A DNA stretch of 64,000 bases from Anisodus tanguticus (GCA_034509755.1 CM067542.1:17489001-17553000); one strand, 5' to 3'. Positions 24,038 to 36,113 are shown, counted from the stretch's first letter. Notes: generated from the sequence alone by a model not told the origin. A program made the numbers and translations.

Positions 24038-24677
24038 GGTACATGGAGAAATTCGTAGATACCAAGTGGACATATCAAAAGATACACGTGGCAATGATTA
24101 CAGGTCAGATTCGAGTTAACAAGCGAGGAGCTCCGAGAAATTATACGAAGCTCCGAAAAACTAATTTGGCAACCCGTTTCCGAAGGCAGAAACTATAACG
24201 AGCTCGAAGATCCATGCCAATTCACCAGTCAAACATCATATAATGTATAACCGTTACAAGAAATTTCAAATCTTCCTAGGGTCTTAAATGTGCATTATTA
24301 CCTTTATTACCAATCAATGTCATAGCCAGAATTTGGGTGGTAAAGAGGACACGATTCATGGAATTTATAACCTATAGTTCACGTATAAATAAAGCTTCTC
24401 ATTTCATTGTAAAGGGCATATGAAATCTAATAAAAAATAAATACTCTTAAAGCAATTTCTTTCTTGATCTTGATTGTTCTTAAGAAGGCTTTGACATATA
24501 GCTTGCCCGGACTCTAGTCCATCATTTCGTCAAGGCTCAGACTATGTACTTCAATTATTATTTTCTTTATTTCAATAATCTTACTTATTATTGCTAATTT
24601 ATGACATAATTTTAGTTACATTAATCATGTCCTTGACTACATGTACAAATTCAACTGTACCAATTTACGGGTAAACA
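24038..24677 (+). repeat. 5' LTR of the Gypsy-type element
   Basis: Aligned base for base with 27186-27837 over the first 26 positions and throughout by landmarks such as AAGCGAGGAGCTCCGAGAAA and ATAAATAAAGCTTCTCATTTC. It ends GGGTAAACA, followed after three bases by the primer site. Confidence 0.88.
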
Positions 24678-24680
24678 ATT

Positions 24681-24698
24681 TGGCACCCACCATGAGGC
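24681..24698 (+). other. Primer binding site of the Gypsy-type element
   Basis: TGGCACCCACCATGAGGC lies three bases inside the 5' LTR. It resembles the TGGCGCCCACCGTGGGGC site common in plant Gypsy elements. I do not assign the tRNA. Confidence 0.7.
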
Positions 24699-24781
24699 AT
24701 GGACAATTGTGGTAACATTGGGACCCTGTCAATTACACTAATTCTCTTTAGATCTTGCTAGTAGATTCAATTGATGTAGAT

Positions 24782-26017
24782 ATGACAAACACTACTAATG
24801 ACCAAACGCATCTCACTACCGAAAATAATGATGGAGAAACTGCCTCGAAAAATGGTCTAAATCAATGGGTTATAGAGGAAACAATGCCTGCTGACGAAAC
24901 CCCCGAAGAAGCAATGCGATAGTGAAGGAGCAACATCAGTCAATGATGGAGAAGATGGAATTCATGAGGCAAATTATCTCAGCACTTTATGACAACCCAA
25001 ATGCCGAATCAGAAGGTCCAGAGGGAAGCCTTCGACACCAACTGTCGAAAACAATACACCTAGTAGATACTGAATGGAGGGAGAACCATTGGGAATGAAT
25101 ACGCATCAAGGAGCGAGTCCTTCCCTGATGATCCCTTCTGGGCACGAGTCTCACAATTTATGAAGAACGTCCCTAATAAGATGCACAAAAGCGCTAAGGA
25201 TGTAGAAAAAACACGAAGGAGTTTCATGCTCGTATGGATCAAATCCCGGGGACTCCGCCGATCCTTGAGGGTCCGGATGCGAAAAGGTATATTTTGTTAG
25301 CTTACAAATCAAATGCTACCCCAGAATTGACCCCGAAGAGATTTAAGATGCTAGATATCTCCAAGTATGACGGAATGACAGCTCTACAAGAGCACATAAT
25401 GGCCTACACCATGATTATCAAGGGAAATAACTTGAAACCGAATTAGATTGAATTGTTCTTAATAAAAAATATTGGTGAGACATTGGCTGAAAGGACCTTA
25501 ACTTGGTATTCTCCTTTAACCGAGATCTTTATCGATTCATTTCTATGCTTGGAGATATGTTATAAAAGCACATGCTGGAGTCCAAAAGGTGCGAACGCGA
25601 AAGACAAACATTTTCCGCATATCACAAAGGGAGACCGAGATGTTCTGTGAGTTTGTCACCTGGTTCCAAAAGGAGAGAATATTATTGCCCACAGTTCTGC
25701 ATGAGTGGGCAGCTGAGGCTTTCACTAAGGGTCTTAACCCTTTAAGTTCGGATACTTCACGAAAACTCAAAGAATATTTGCTAGAGTTCCAGGCAACAAT
25801 ATGGGAAGATGTTCACAACCGATATACGTCGAATATTTGTGTAGAAGATGATCTGGTAAATTTATCAATATTTTATATGGCCCGAGATCAAGGTCAACTG
25901 AACTTTGAACTGGGGGATTCCAGACACCGATTTGAATCATATCCATCAGGACCACTTACTGACATGAGGCAAGAGAGTTTTCGAAGCGAGTCATTGGAAA
26001 ACAACTTACATGAATAA
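24782..26017 (+). pseudogene. Gypsy-type gag, frameshifted
   Basis: An ATG at 24782 opens an N-terminal part rich in Asn/Thr/Glu. Later fragments carry LPPSI-like spacer, 'MLDISKYDGMTALQEHIMAY', 'ETLAERTLTWYSPL', and then the longest open part (25589-26017) with ISQRETEMFCEFVTWFQKER, LLPTVLHEWAAEAFTKGLNP and LLEFQATIWEDVHNRY. That series is the Retrotrans_gag domain of plant Gypsy elements, where 'F..L..GLTW' and 'F...F..F..ER' are hallmarks. The frame changes at about 25446 and again near 25590, and there are stops before 25234, so the protein is not made intact. No zinc knuckle is visible. Confidence 0.85.
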
Positions 26018-27185
26018 CAATGATGTCTATGAACACTCTGAAAGAAACACTAGGATTGTCGTGTCAAAGCAACGAAAACTATAACAATACGTTTCCGAAG
26101 TATCTGAAAATAACTCCAGGATAGTAAAAATAAATATTGTGCCCAAAGACATTATGTTCGTACAAGATACTGGAGATAGCCCGAACTGACTCGGTATAGT
26201 GAAAAGGACTGGGGATTGTCAAATCTTCCCTGAAAAAAACAAAAGGAACTAGAATCAAGAACCGGCTAGACCCAACAAATGTCAGTAGGGATGCAATTTT
26301 CTTACAATGCATTTTTATTCACTTCCTGTATGCTTTCATATATGTAAAGTTGTAAAAACTTTTGTGTATGTTCATGGAATGCAATGAAGCAAAACTTGCA
26401 CCTTCTAAACATTGTCGTATATGTCCGAATGAACAAAATCATTCTTAAATTTGCTCACACTTAAAAAGCAAATAAAGATTATGAATCCGAACAATTGTGC
26501 CCAGATGAACAAGAGATGTCCTCTTGATAAGCACCGAAAACATAAAGGCCATCTCATATAAAGTCGTCCAATTAAATAGCTAAATGACAGTTGCCCGATC
26601 ATAAAGTTAATCGGATGCGTTAAATTCTCGGACTTTACCAAAACCAAAAGTAGAAAATTCCTGGTCATTAACATCTCCGGCCTTCAATGCGGCGGAATTA
26701 TAAAAAGTTTCGAGTATAACTAAAAAGCCTAGAGTCAAAACTCTAAGACTATACAATTTCAGGTATAACTAAAAATCCTAGATCAAAACTCTAAAGCTAA
26801 AAGTTTTGGGGAAAACTAAAAACTCAAGAATGAAGATTCAACGTTTAAGGGTTCCGTGTACAATTAAAGACCGGAGAGTCAAAATTCAATGATTAAAAGT
26901 TTGGGTGAATACATAAAACCCGAATCAAGCTGTTTGCAGTAGACGTACTTTTTCAGCACTAACCGGTTGTTGACGGTAGAAAAAATCAGTGGCAGAGTTG
27001 TCATTTGAATCCCTAAGTCCTGCACTCTTTTTCTGTTCGTCCAGTTTTTATCCCAATTGAGTTTCTCTAATAAGATTTTTAATGAGGCAGTCACGAGGGT
27101 GATTACATGACTTTCTATCAAGAAAGGAAAATTCTTCCACTTCTCGGTCACATCTCAGCGAGTAACCGGAAAGTGGGGGACTATC

Positions 27186-27837
27186 TGTATAGGGCAAAAT
27201 CCATAGTTACCAAGTGGACGTAGCAAAAGATGACACATGGAGATGGTGAAAGGTCATATTCGAGTCAGCAAGCGAGGGGCTCCGAGAAATCATACGAAGC
27301 TCCTGAGAAGTAATTTGTTCACCCGCTTCCAGAGATAGAAACTATAATGAGCTCGGAGATACATACCAACTCATCGGTCAAACATCATTCAACATATAAC
27401 CGTTACAAGAAATTTCAAGTCTTCCTAGGGTCTTAGATGTGCATTATTACCCTTTATTACCATTCATTGTCATAGCATTAATTTTGGTTGTAAAGAGGGC
27501 GCGATTCATGGAACTTGTACCCCATAGCTCATGTATAAATAAAGCTTCTCATTTCATTGTAAAGGACATCTGAAATCTAATAGAAAATAAATACTCTTAA
27601 AATAATTTCTTTCTTGATCTTGATTGTTTTTAAGAAGACTTTGACGTAAGCTTGCTCATACTCTAGCTCATCATTTCGTCAAGGCTCATGCTTTTTACTT
27701 CATTATTATTTACTTTATTTAAATAATCTTATTTGTTATTATTTTTTATCTCATAATTTTGATTACATTGATTCACATATTCTTAACCACATATATAAAT
27801 TCAATTGTACTAATTTACGGGTAAATAAATTATAATA
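27186..27837 (+). repeat. 3' LTR of the Gypsy-type element
   Basis: Starts TGTATAGGGC after the polypurine tract and ends GGGTAAATA. It has the same internal landmarks as the 5' LTR. Confidence 0.88.
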
Positions 27838-27995
27838 ACAAATAGGTTTAGTTATGAAAAAAGAAAGAACAAGTCTGATAATCTGAGTTAGGGGATGGTT
27901 AGTCTTATTTTCTCTCGGTGCACGTTAGCATAAACGTACGCCTTACCATAGGTAAGAGAAGTAAGTCTGTAAATCTGCCAGAATAAGGTCAACCA

Positions 27996-29109
27996 GTGGG
28001 ACGAGGGAAACTTATAGTGGGAATTAGCAATAGATACAACGAGTTGTCTCCAATTCGGGGCATCGGACCGGAGACGGCAAACTTGAAGAAGAGAGTGATT
28101 GATGAAATTGCACAATTGGGACCTACTACTATGGCTATGGCGAGTACGAGTGTTTATTTGGCACCTCAGACAGTTATATCTCCTCCAAAGGTCACTACAC
28201 TAGTGAATGAGAGATTGGCAAATTAGAATGCTACGGTTATGGATTCAGCTCTAAACTCACAACAATCATGGGCAGATAAAGTCGATGGAGTAGGTGCACC
28301 TGCTTGCATGACAGAGAAAGCTAAACAAGTAAGTGTTACCTCTGTTTGGGATAAGTTCGATGTCTCTAAGATCTAGAATGCTGGCTTTAAGTTGGAGTAT
28401 GTGAATCTTGATAGCATAGGAGATCAATTAATTGGTGAAATTAAGCTAGATGATATTAGCTCTGAGATTAATTACTGGTAAAATTCAATAGTGTACTATG
28501 TTGGTGCTCAACCATTTGCAGTACTAAATGGTTATATACGAAGAATTTGGGGAAATTATGGGATTGATAAGGTTTCCTTGATGAAGAATGGAATTGTTGT
28601 GGTAAGGTTGAATAGTGAAATAGGGAAGACAGGGATAATTCAGAGAGGAGTTGATGACAGTTCCTATTTGGATTAAGCTTCATGGGCTTGACTTCAAGTA
28701 TTGGAGTGTTAGAGGGCTGATTAAGATTGGGAGTTTAGTAGGGTAGTCTATGATGGTGGACAAGCATACATAGAGGAAATTGGGGTTGAATTATACCAGC
28801 TTATTAGTTGAGGTTAAGATGGGAGCTGACTTACCTGATGAAGTATTGTTCAGGAATGAGAAAGGCATTGTTATCACTCAGAAGGTGACCTATGATTGGA
28901 AGCCTACTCTGTGTTCTCATTGTAATAAATATGGACATGAAGTGGATAGCTGCAAGAAATTGAAGCCACCACAGGACAAGATTGGAGATGGGGTGGGAAA
29001 TAATGTTGTTATTCCTCAGCCAGTGCAGGGACAAGCACCTATTACACAAGGGGACAAGGAGGTTGTTCATAAAAAAACACCTGAGAGGGTGCAGAGAGGG
29101 GACCAGTGA
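27996..29109 (+). pseudogene. LINE ORF1, zinc-knuckle nucleic-acid-binding protein
   Basis: Fragments contain QSWADKVDG, 'FDVSKI', 'KLEYVNLDSIGDQLIGEIKL', and 'MKNGIVVVRLNSE', in the pattern of the DUF4283 N-terminal domain of plant LINE ORF1. The zinc knuckle CSHCNKYGHEVDSCKK (C-x2-C-x4-H-x4-C, all ligands present) follows at about 28915-28962. Several in-frame stops (for example before NATVMDS and after FDVSKI) and a frameshift near 28680 break it. The leftmost open stretch has no ATG at its start. In active LINEs this protein coats the element RNA. Confidence 0.78.
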
Positions 29110-30588
29110 TAGCTAAACTAGTTCCAAGTGATCTAAATACCTCTAGAGTTGCAAGGGAAGTAGGAAAGAAGAATTATGTACAGGCTTTGAGTGGTAGTAA
29201 GAATACATCAGCACAGTCTACTGGTGGTATTCCTAATGGATGTGGGAAGCAGACTGTCCTATTGGGGATGGTTAATTTTTATGTTGGAATGTTAGAGGCC
29301 TGGCCTCTCAAAACAGAAAGAGGTTACTCTTTTCTGTAATAAGGTTGGGGTGTGTCTCATAGGATTAGTGGAAACAAAAATAAAAATTCAAAGAATAAAG
29401 GAGGTAGCTACTAGGATGTTTGGAGGGTGGAACTATCACTCAAATCATGACTCTCAATATAATGGTAAGATTTTGATGGTGTGGAGGTCAGATATGTATG
29501 AGGTGGAAGTAACAGGCTGTGTGGCATTACAAAAGGTAGTATTTGTTACTTTTGTGTATGTCTTGAATCTGAGAGAGGAGAAAAGGGAGATTTGGGGATA
29601 TCTTAGCCAAATTAGGTGCGGTATGACCACCTCATTATTGGTGTTAGGAGATTTCAACTCAGTTTTGCATAGTGGGGATAGAATTGGGGGGAATCCAGTG
29701 ACTTTGACTGAGGTGGTGGATTTTTAAGATTGTGTGGATAATTGTCAACTAGAGGAGATAGCTAACTCTGGGTGTGCATACACATGAAAGGTGATAATGG
29801 GAGAGTTTACTCAAAGATTGATTGGTCATTTGTGAATAGTGAGTGGTAGGATGAAATGCCAGTGTGCAGAACTCAATTCTTGGCTGAGGGGGTGAGTGAT
29901 CATTGTCCTCTATATATCACAATGATTAATCAACCTCCAGTTAAGAGGAAGACATTTAGGTAATGTAACATGTGGATTACTCATCCGCAGTTCTTAGTCA
30001 TTGTACAGGATGGGTGGCAGATAGTAGTTGATGGGTGTCATATGTTTAAGGTGGTGAAGAAGTTGAAGCACATGAAGCACAAGCTGAGAGGGCTACACAC
30101 TAACACTTTAGCAACTTATTCCATGATGTGGATGCTAGTAGAGACAGATTGAGGAGTGTGTAAACTTAACTGTAACTGACCCTTTGAATAGACTATTACA
30201 AGGGGATGAGAAGGAGGCAGGCAAGGAGTTTAAAAGGCGCAGTTATTTGGCTGAGACGCTTCTTGTGTAGAAAAGTAAAGCCACTTGGATCAAAATGGGA
30301 GATGATAATAAACGATACTTCCATGCAGTTATAAAGCAAATGAGGCTAATCCAGTTTGTTACTCAGGCAGGATGATCAGAATCAAGTGCATACTGACCCT
30401 AATGTTATTGCTTCTTTGTTTGTGTCATACTACAAGAAGTTGCTGGGTGAAAAGGGGGATGAAATAGGGTATCAGCTGCAGAGATGTTCTTAAAAATGGT
30501 CCTACTTTAACAGTTGAGCAACAAGTACAAGTACTGAAAGAATTTACTAGATAAGAAGTGAAGGAAGCACTGTTTGGAATCAAGAATA

Positions 30589-31233
30589 CATAAATCTTTC
30601 CGAATATCATGAATATCCTTCGCCCCTTATCTCCTCATCTTCCTATTTATAAGCCACAGCTTACTTTGACATTTTCAATTTCCCATAGAATCTCCGGAGC
30701 GCATATTATCATATAGAAAGAGGCGAAGCGTAGCGATTCGTACTACCGGAAAGTTTCGCTAACCAGCAGGCAATAGAATCAGTCGCATTCTCTTGCATCA
30801 ATTCCTCTCTCATTCTCCTGACACATTACTAATTCTCCTGGCGTAGATCTACTTGTTGTTAATAGATCGGTAAGCGTATTGTTCCGATAGATAACTCTTT
30901 TCTCTTGCGACCTTCCACACCAAGGAGAATTGAAGGGATCGGGGGGCGCCGCTTGCTTCCACTGGTGGCGGGCGGGTGAAGGGTCCAAAGGACACGTAGC
31001 CGGGGGCGAGTCTAAAATCCAATTGTTCCATTTTCCGTAAAGCGTCTGTAGGTGGCTTTTTAAGTCCGCCTGTAATTCAACTCGAACAAAGTGAGAGGGA
31101 AACGATTTATCAATATTAGAATCTAGATGATTAATACTAATTATTCAACAAATTTGATTGGTTGATATGAGTTGATTTTTTGTTACGGTAAATTGATGAA
31201 ACCGAATTCAAAATAAATGTCCGCTAACACGGC
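30589..31233. other. Organelle-like DNA insert in the LINE
   Basis: The LINE frame stops making sense after LFGIKN and resumes at KSPSLYGFGSG. Between lies about 645 bp of different composition. Bases 31035-31070 (CGTAAAGCGTCTGTAGGTGG, then CTTTTTAAGTCCGCC) match the conserved 500-region of plastid 16S rRNA. The remainder (for example GGCGGGCGGGTGAAGGGTCC) looks organellar, but I cannot name the source gene, and a mitochondrial origin of parts is possible. It looks like a patchwork. Confidence 0.65.
31035..31070 (+). rRNA. Fragment of plastid-type 16S rRNA gene (36 bp, not functional)
   Basis: The string around GTCTGTAGGTGGCTTTTTAA is a highly conserved piece of plastid small-subunit rRNA. 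It is abruptly bounded on both sides by unrelated sequence, so it is a relic inside a transferred segment. Confidence 0.7.
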
Positions 31234-33973
31234 AAAAAGCCCTAGTCTTTATGGATTTGGAAGTGGTTTCTTTAGGGATGCTTGGTCAATAATGGGGGGT
31301 GATATCACAGAAGCAATACTGGAGTTTATGGGAAGTGGGAAGATGCTGAAGCAACTCAATGCTACTGTGATAACATTGATACCTAAGGTGGAGAAGCCTG
31401 AGAATGCTAGCCAGTTTAGACCTATATCCTGTTGCAATGTGGTTTGTAAGTGTATTTCCAAGTTGTTGTATAGTAGACTGAGACAAGTGCTTCCATACTG
31501 GGTCAATCAAACACAAGTTGCATTTGTGCCTGGAAGATCCTTAGTGTAGAATGTCTTAATTTGTCATGATTTACTGAGACACTATAATAGGAAGACATCT
31601 GCAAGGTGTATGATGAAGATAGATTTAAGAAAGGCATATGACATGTGCGATCACTCAGTTTTCCATCAAGGTTGATGAGGAATGTCATGGTTATTTTTGA
31701 GGGTAGGAGAGACTTGAGACAAGGTGACCTCATCTCTCCTTTGTTATTTGTGTTGGTGATGGAATATCTATCTAGAATGCTAGCAAAGATGGCCAAGCTA
31801 CCAGACTTTAGGTTCCATCCAATGTGTAAGTATCAGGAATTGACACATCTCACCTTTGCAGATGACTTGATGATATTATACAAGGGTCATGTGCAATCAG
31901 TTAGTAGAATGACGGAGGCCTTGCAGCATTTTCCGAAGGCTACTGGACTAGTAGCAAACATTGATGAGTCTAATATGTTTGTAGCTGATGTTGATGCTCC
32001 CACTAAGGTGCAATTGCTACAACTCACAGGGTATGTTGTGGGTACCTTCCTATAAGGTACTTAGGTTTATCATTATCTCCAAAGAAGTGAAATAAATTAG
32101 ACTGCTATCAGTTGTGTAAAAGGATAACAGAGAAGTTAAGAGCTGTATCTACTAGACATCTATCTTATGCTGGGAAATTGCATGTTATCAGTCCTTAATG
32201 AGGTTGATAGAAGGTGTGGGAAGTTCTTATGGGATACGACTGAGGAGAAGAAGAGGGTACCTTTAGTTGTTTGGGAACAGTTGTGTCAGCTAAAGGAAGA
32301 GGGATCGAACATCAAAGGGAGTAAACTGTGGAATATATCTGGGTAGACTGCAAACAAAATAGAGACTAAGGGACATTGGCTTGGGAAGGGAGGATGTAGC
32401 TTGTGTCCTATGCAATACAGGTGCAGCTGAAGATCTACATCACTTGGTCTGTACATGCTCACGGACTAGAGGTGTTTGGGATGAAGTGCACAGATGGTTA
32501 CAGCAGCAAATCCAGCACAATGGTGTAGTTGCAGACTTAGCATTCAGCACAAACATTGGAGCAGATTTAGGATTTAGGAAGGATATTTCGGGAGCTTTTT
32601 ATGCAGCTGTGGTCTATCATACATGGATTGCTAGAAATAATACAATTTTTCAGAACAAGTGTGCAGAATATGTTTATTTTTCAACAGGTTTAATTTGTAA
32701 TTAGAGAAAGAATAGCTATAATTAGGAATACCGAAAGAGGTAGGAAGAATAGGGATCTTATACAAAGTCTTTGTAATTAGTTGCTTAGAGGTTCATTAGT
32801 CTCAACACCCTTCCTAGAAGGTGGTTAAGACTATGAATGCTCTCTTAGGTGTATTATTTTTATTTGTTGGTATGATAATATTTCACATTTTATTGCCAAA
32901 AAAACCTTTATTCTTAGCATTTTTAGTGATATGTTAAAGATCAGTAATTGAATATTATTCATTTTTAACTCAAATCACCTTACATTTTTAAGGGGCAAAA
33001 GCGTATAGAGGCATATGAAAGAGTTTAAATTTCTTTTACTCGTAATTCATTTGATTTTCTCAGTTCAGAGTATATTACTTATCTAATTATTTTTACAATA
33101 TATATACAACATATACAAAGTGTGGACTAAAGTAACTAGACCCGATCATTATAGTGTAGATCCGCCCTTGCATGCAAAAATACATATTTGCAAATGGTGG
33201 TGGTGGAGCGTGGAGGAGCACTTTGAATTTTTTGTTTTCTTTTTGAAAAAGGGATGAAAAGATTTCATAAAATGGTATTAGCTAGCCCCAACCCCCACAC
33301 ACAATTCTTTAATGTAGAATTGTAGATTTACAATTATTTGTTAATCCAAATCCTCAAACTTAGGTAATGGACTTGTATCCTAATACTCGGTTCTATCCGC
33401 CATGTATGTAATATTTTCTTATTAGTTCATTTAAAAAATAATGATGCCTTTTTATTTTTGCAAATGTTTTTTTAGCTTTTTATTTTTTTATATTTACATA
33501 AATATTATGTCATGTTTAAGATTATATATTTTAAAAGTCTTCATTTATATCTTAAAGTTGATGACGAATCAAACTATGCCTAACAAATTGAACCATGGGG
33601 GGTAACATATGCATTTTGAGTTTCGAACCGTCGTGAGATTGGAATATGTGGCTTAGTTTAAAGAATACAGATCATATGAAAATTGATAGAGGAAAGATGT
33701 TTGAATTTATTAAGCATACGTTGTTCTAATTAGCAAAACTATATTCGTAACGGAGAAAATGAAAATTTCATATAGGTCATCAGTATTCGACGTGAAATAT
33801 AAATAGTACTTTTCTTAAAGCTAAACCATCCACCCCAAGCTTTCACTCTCGTGGTGATGGAGTTTTGGTTATATAGCATAAAAGAAGTATAAATAGTACA
33901 TATTTATACTTTCTTGCAATTTTGCATTGATTATATTTTTTTAGCCGATGATCTATCGAAAACAGTTTTTTGC

Positions 33974-34060
33974 CCCCACAAAGGTAAAGATAAGGTCTAC
34001 GTATATCCTATCTTCTCCAGACCTTACTTTATGGGATTACACTAGTATGATATTGTTTCT
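33974..34060 (+). repeat. SINE relic (TS-like 3' end)
   Basis: AAGGTAAAGATAAGGTCTACG, then ATCCTATCTTCTCCAGACCTTACTTTATGGGATTACACTAGTATG, follows the well-known SINE tail 'GGTAAGGTCTGCGTACAC...CCCCAGACCCCACTTGTGGGATTACACTGGGTATGTTGTT'. The tRNA-related head is missing or unrecognisable. Confidence 0.7.
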
Positions 34061-34309
34061 ATGTTTCACAAACATTCATCCTTTTCCTAACACATCGAAC
34101 TTGTGGATTTCCTTCATAATCAAGAAAACATTTGGTGACGATCTCAAAAAATAGATTACGTATTTTCCACAAGCTTGTGTACTCAGCACACAACTAGCTA
34201 ATCTAAGACTTATCCATAGACCAAAAAAGGCCTCATTTATTCTAATAAAAACTTCTAAAAAGAGCCACGGTGTCACCAATTGTTCACCAAGAAAATTAAA
34301 GTCAGTTCA

Positions 34310-34313
<4 letters not shown>

Positions 34314-34348
<35 letters not shown>
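34314..34348. repeat. (AT)n microsatellite
   Basis: About 17 uninterrupted AT dinucleotides. Confidence 0.97.
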
Positions 34349-34350
<2 letters not shown>

Positions 34351-35061
34351 ACTTAACACACTGAGTAACACAAAAGACGTAGTACTAAAATGAAGAATGT
34401 GACAATTTCTAAAAGCTTTGATCATAGTCAATCTTCCTTTTTTTTCTTTACCTAAAAGAAGAAAATTTCAAAAGCCAATTATATTATATGTTCAATAAAA
34501 GTATAATCTTTTTTCCCACCATCATCCTTTTTTTATAACTTTCTCAAGTTTTTTTGTTTTCTTTCTTCAATTGGCTGCAATTTAGTCCATTAAAGAGCTT
34601 GAAGATGACATAATAGTAGTCAACAAATTAAAAAGAGACATAGCTGTATGTCATCTGAGTTGCAATGGAGCAGAGTTTGAATAATGATTGTAACGTCACT
34701 ATTTTCTTATTAAGTTGTGATGAGGCATAATTTGATGGCTAGCTTGAAAATGTTTATGGATTTCGAATTTTGGGTCTGATCGATATTTATCTGATATTCT
34801 TGTCAAGAACAACTATTATTCGTTAGAATAATCAGAAGTAATAAGATATATTGTTTGCCGGCATTTGTTATTTGTAGTTAGATTTGTAACCGCTTAGACA
34901 GCAAAATCATATCTCTCTTGGATATCTTGTATTTGTGTGGATATATAATCAAAGTATAGATCATGAGTTTGAATTTTCAAGACATGAATATTTACCAGTT
35001 GTCTATCGATTACATCTTTTGACCTGATACATAGAAAAATAATTAAGTCCGCCATGAAAAG

Positions 35062-35268
35062 TATTAGCGAATATTCTTCGAATATTCACAGTATATTTTG
35101 TAACTATGATAGATGTATATTTAAGGTAACTTAAGATTCTTATTGTATTAGGAATCAACCATTTAAGATAAGTTATGATTCTTATTGTATTAGGAATCAA
35201 CCTCTGTACAACTATATATATTGTGATTAATGAAAGGAATCCTTAAGGGAGATTATTCCAAACTTACA
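35062..35268 (+). repeat. 5' LTR of element D
   Basis: 207 bp, ending AACTTACA directly before the primer site. It contains a 41-42-bp direct repeat (…ATTCTTATTGTATTAGGAATCAACC, twice) and a CTATATATATTG box. Confidence 0.95.
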
Positions 35269-35282
35269 TGGTATCAAGAGCC
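35269..35282 (+). other. Primer binding site of element D
   Basis: TGGTATCAAGAGCC abuts the LTR. It equals the tRNA-Met site TGGTATCAGAGCC with one extra A. Confidence 0.85.
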
Positions 35283-35354
35283 AAACCCTAAACTATACTC
35301 CCAAAGCTGCCGACCACCACCCTCTCTCCTCTTCCTTCTCGGTCGACGGCCACC

Positions 35355-36113
35355 ATGTCTTCCCCCACTAATTCTGGTTCCTCCACTGGCACTTTTGACA
35401 ACCCTCCACCACGCTCATCATCTTCTTTTCATCCGGCTTTCGCCGTTACCAACATCAAGAACTATATCCCTATAATTCTTGACCAAGAAGACTGTCAATA
35501 TTCCATGTGGACAGAACTGTTCTATATTCATGCGTGTGCGTACAACGTGCTCGACCATATTGATGACTCTGTTCCTCGTCCCACCGACATTGCCGACTCG
35601 ATATGGCGTCACCTTGACGCCATCGTCAAACAGTGGATAAACGGCACCATCTCAAAAGACTTGTTGTGCACTATCATGAAAACAGGTGCTACGGCACGTG
35701 ACCTTTGGGTACGGTTGGAAGAAATATTTCAGGATAATAAAAATACTCGGGCCGTGTATTTGGAAGAGCAATTCAACAATACGCGTCTCGAGAATTTTAA
35801 CAACATGTCCGAATATTGCAAACAACTGAAACTCATAGCCGACCAACTTTCCAACGTCGGGACATCTGTTTCTGAAACCAAGATGGTACTTCAATTAGTT
35901 GTTGGTTTACCGAAAGGTGAATACGATACACTTGCAACGATGATTCAACAGGCCGACCCACTACCAAGTTTCACCAAGGCACGTTCACAACTATTGTTGG
36001 AAGAAACCCGCCGTGCTAAACAAAAGGAGCACAATCAAAAGGCGTTAGCCGTTGACGGCATGACACCACCGGTGGCTAACACCACCCCGCCACCACCGCA
36101 AGACCACCAATAG
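35355..36113 (+). pseudogene. Copia gag of element D, 252 codons open then stop
   Basis: The ATG opens a 252-codon frame. Residues about 30-215 show the plant Copia gag fold (DUF4219/UBN2): YSMWTELFYIHACAYNVLDHI, 'WRHLDAIVKQWINGTISKDLL', 'ARDLWVRLEEIFQDNKNTRAV' and 'EYCKQLKLIADQLSNVG', ending in 'TKARSQLLLEETRR'. A stop at 36111-36113 precedes a Gly/Arg-rich RGGRGRGNNN-like tail that would normally be part of gag. The tail is then frame-shifted into proline- and glutamine-rich sequence. The N-terminal domain could still be expressed as a short protein. No zinc knuckle is visible, as in some Copia lineages that use an RGG-like tail. Confidence 0.85.

Larger units (their letters stand above)
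24038..27837 (+). mobile_element. Gypsy-type retrotransposon with gag only (TR-GAG-like)
   Basis: Two LTRs bracket a 2.5-kb internal region, and a perfect 5-bp duplication AATTA flanks the whole (24033-24037 and 27838-27842). The internal part starts with a primer site, holds a gag remnant and then about 1.1 kb without coding, ending in a polypurine tract (AAGTGGGGGA, 27171-27180). No protease, reverse transcriptase or integrase motif is present. It could be an element type that never carried pol (TR-GAG) or a deletion derivative. Both outer terminal dinucleotides have mutated (TG to GG, CA to TA), so the copy is old. Confidence 0.88.
29260..32704 (+). pseudogene. LINE ORF2: endonuclease, reverse transcriptase, zf-RVT
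   Basis: The endonuclease part shows CLIGLVETKIK (catalytic glutamate), 'VLGDFNSVLHSGDRIGG' (GDFN) and a 'DHCPLYI' end. The reverse transcriptase has QLNATVITLIPKVEKPENAS, 'FRPISCCNVVCKCISKLL', QVAFVPGRSL, DLRKAYD, 'RQGDLISPLLFVLVMEYLSR' and the catalytic LTFADDLMILYKG. The zf-RVT end is CVLCNTGAAEDLHHLVCTCS with a following 'AWIARN'-like motif (TWIARNNTIF). Stops and shifts occur at about 29727, 29760, 31550, 32055 and 32346, besides the foreign insert at 30589-31233. The protein would nick target DNA and copy the RNA in place; this copy cannot. Confidence 0.9.
27900..32904 (+). mobile_element. LINE (L1-type non-LTR retrotransposon), interrupted
   Basis: The order is ORF1 with a zinc knuckle, ORF2 with AP endonuclease and reverse transcriptase, a C-terminal zf-RVT domain, and a 3' tail GGTATGATAATATTTCACATTTTATTGCC followed by seven A's, as in plant L1 elements. 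Stops and frameshifts are frequent. A 0.64-kb organelle-like segment interrupts ORF2. The 5' end is not clear (27843-27995 is unassigned) and I found no target duplication. Confidence 0.9.
32905..35056. other. Intergenic, AT-rich, with SINE relic and microsatellite
   Basis: No gene is recognised. The stretch holds a SINE 3' end (33974-34060) and an (AT)n tract (34314-34348), listed separately. Open frames here are short and biased. Confidence 0.5.

Noticed and set aside
30779..31031. Two overlapping minus-strand frames in the organelle-like insert
   Set aside because: Composition-driven and within a patchwork insert; no known protein motif.
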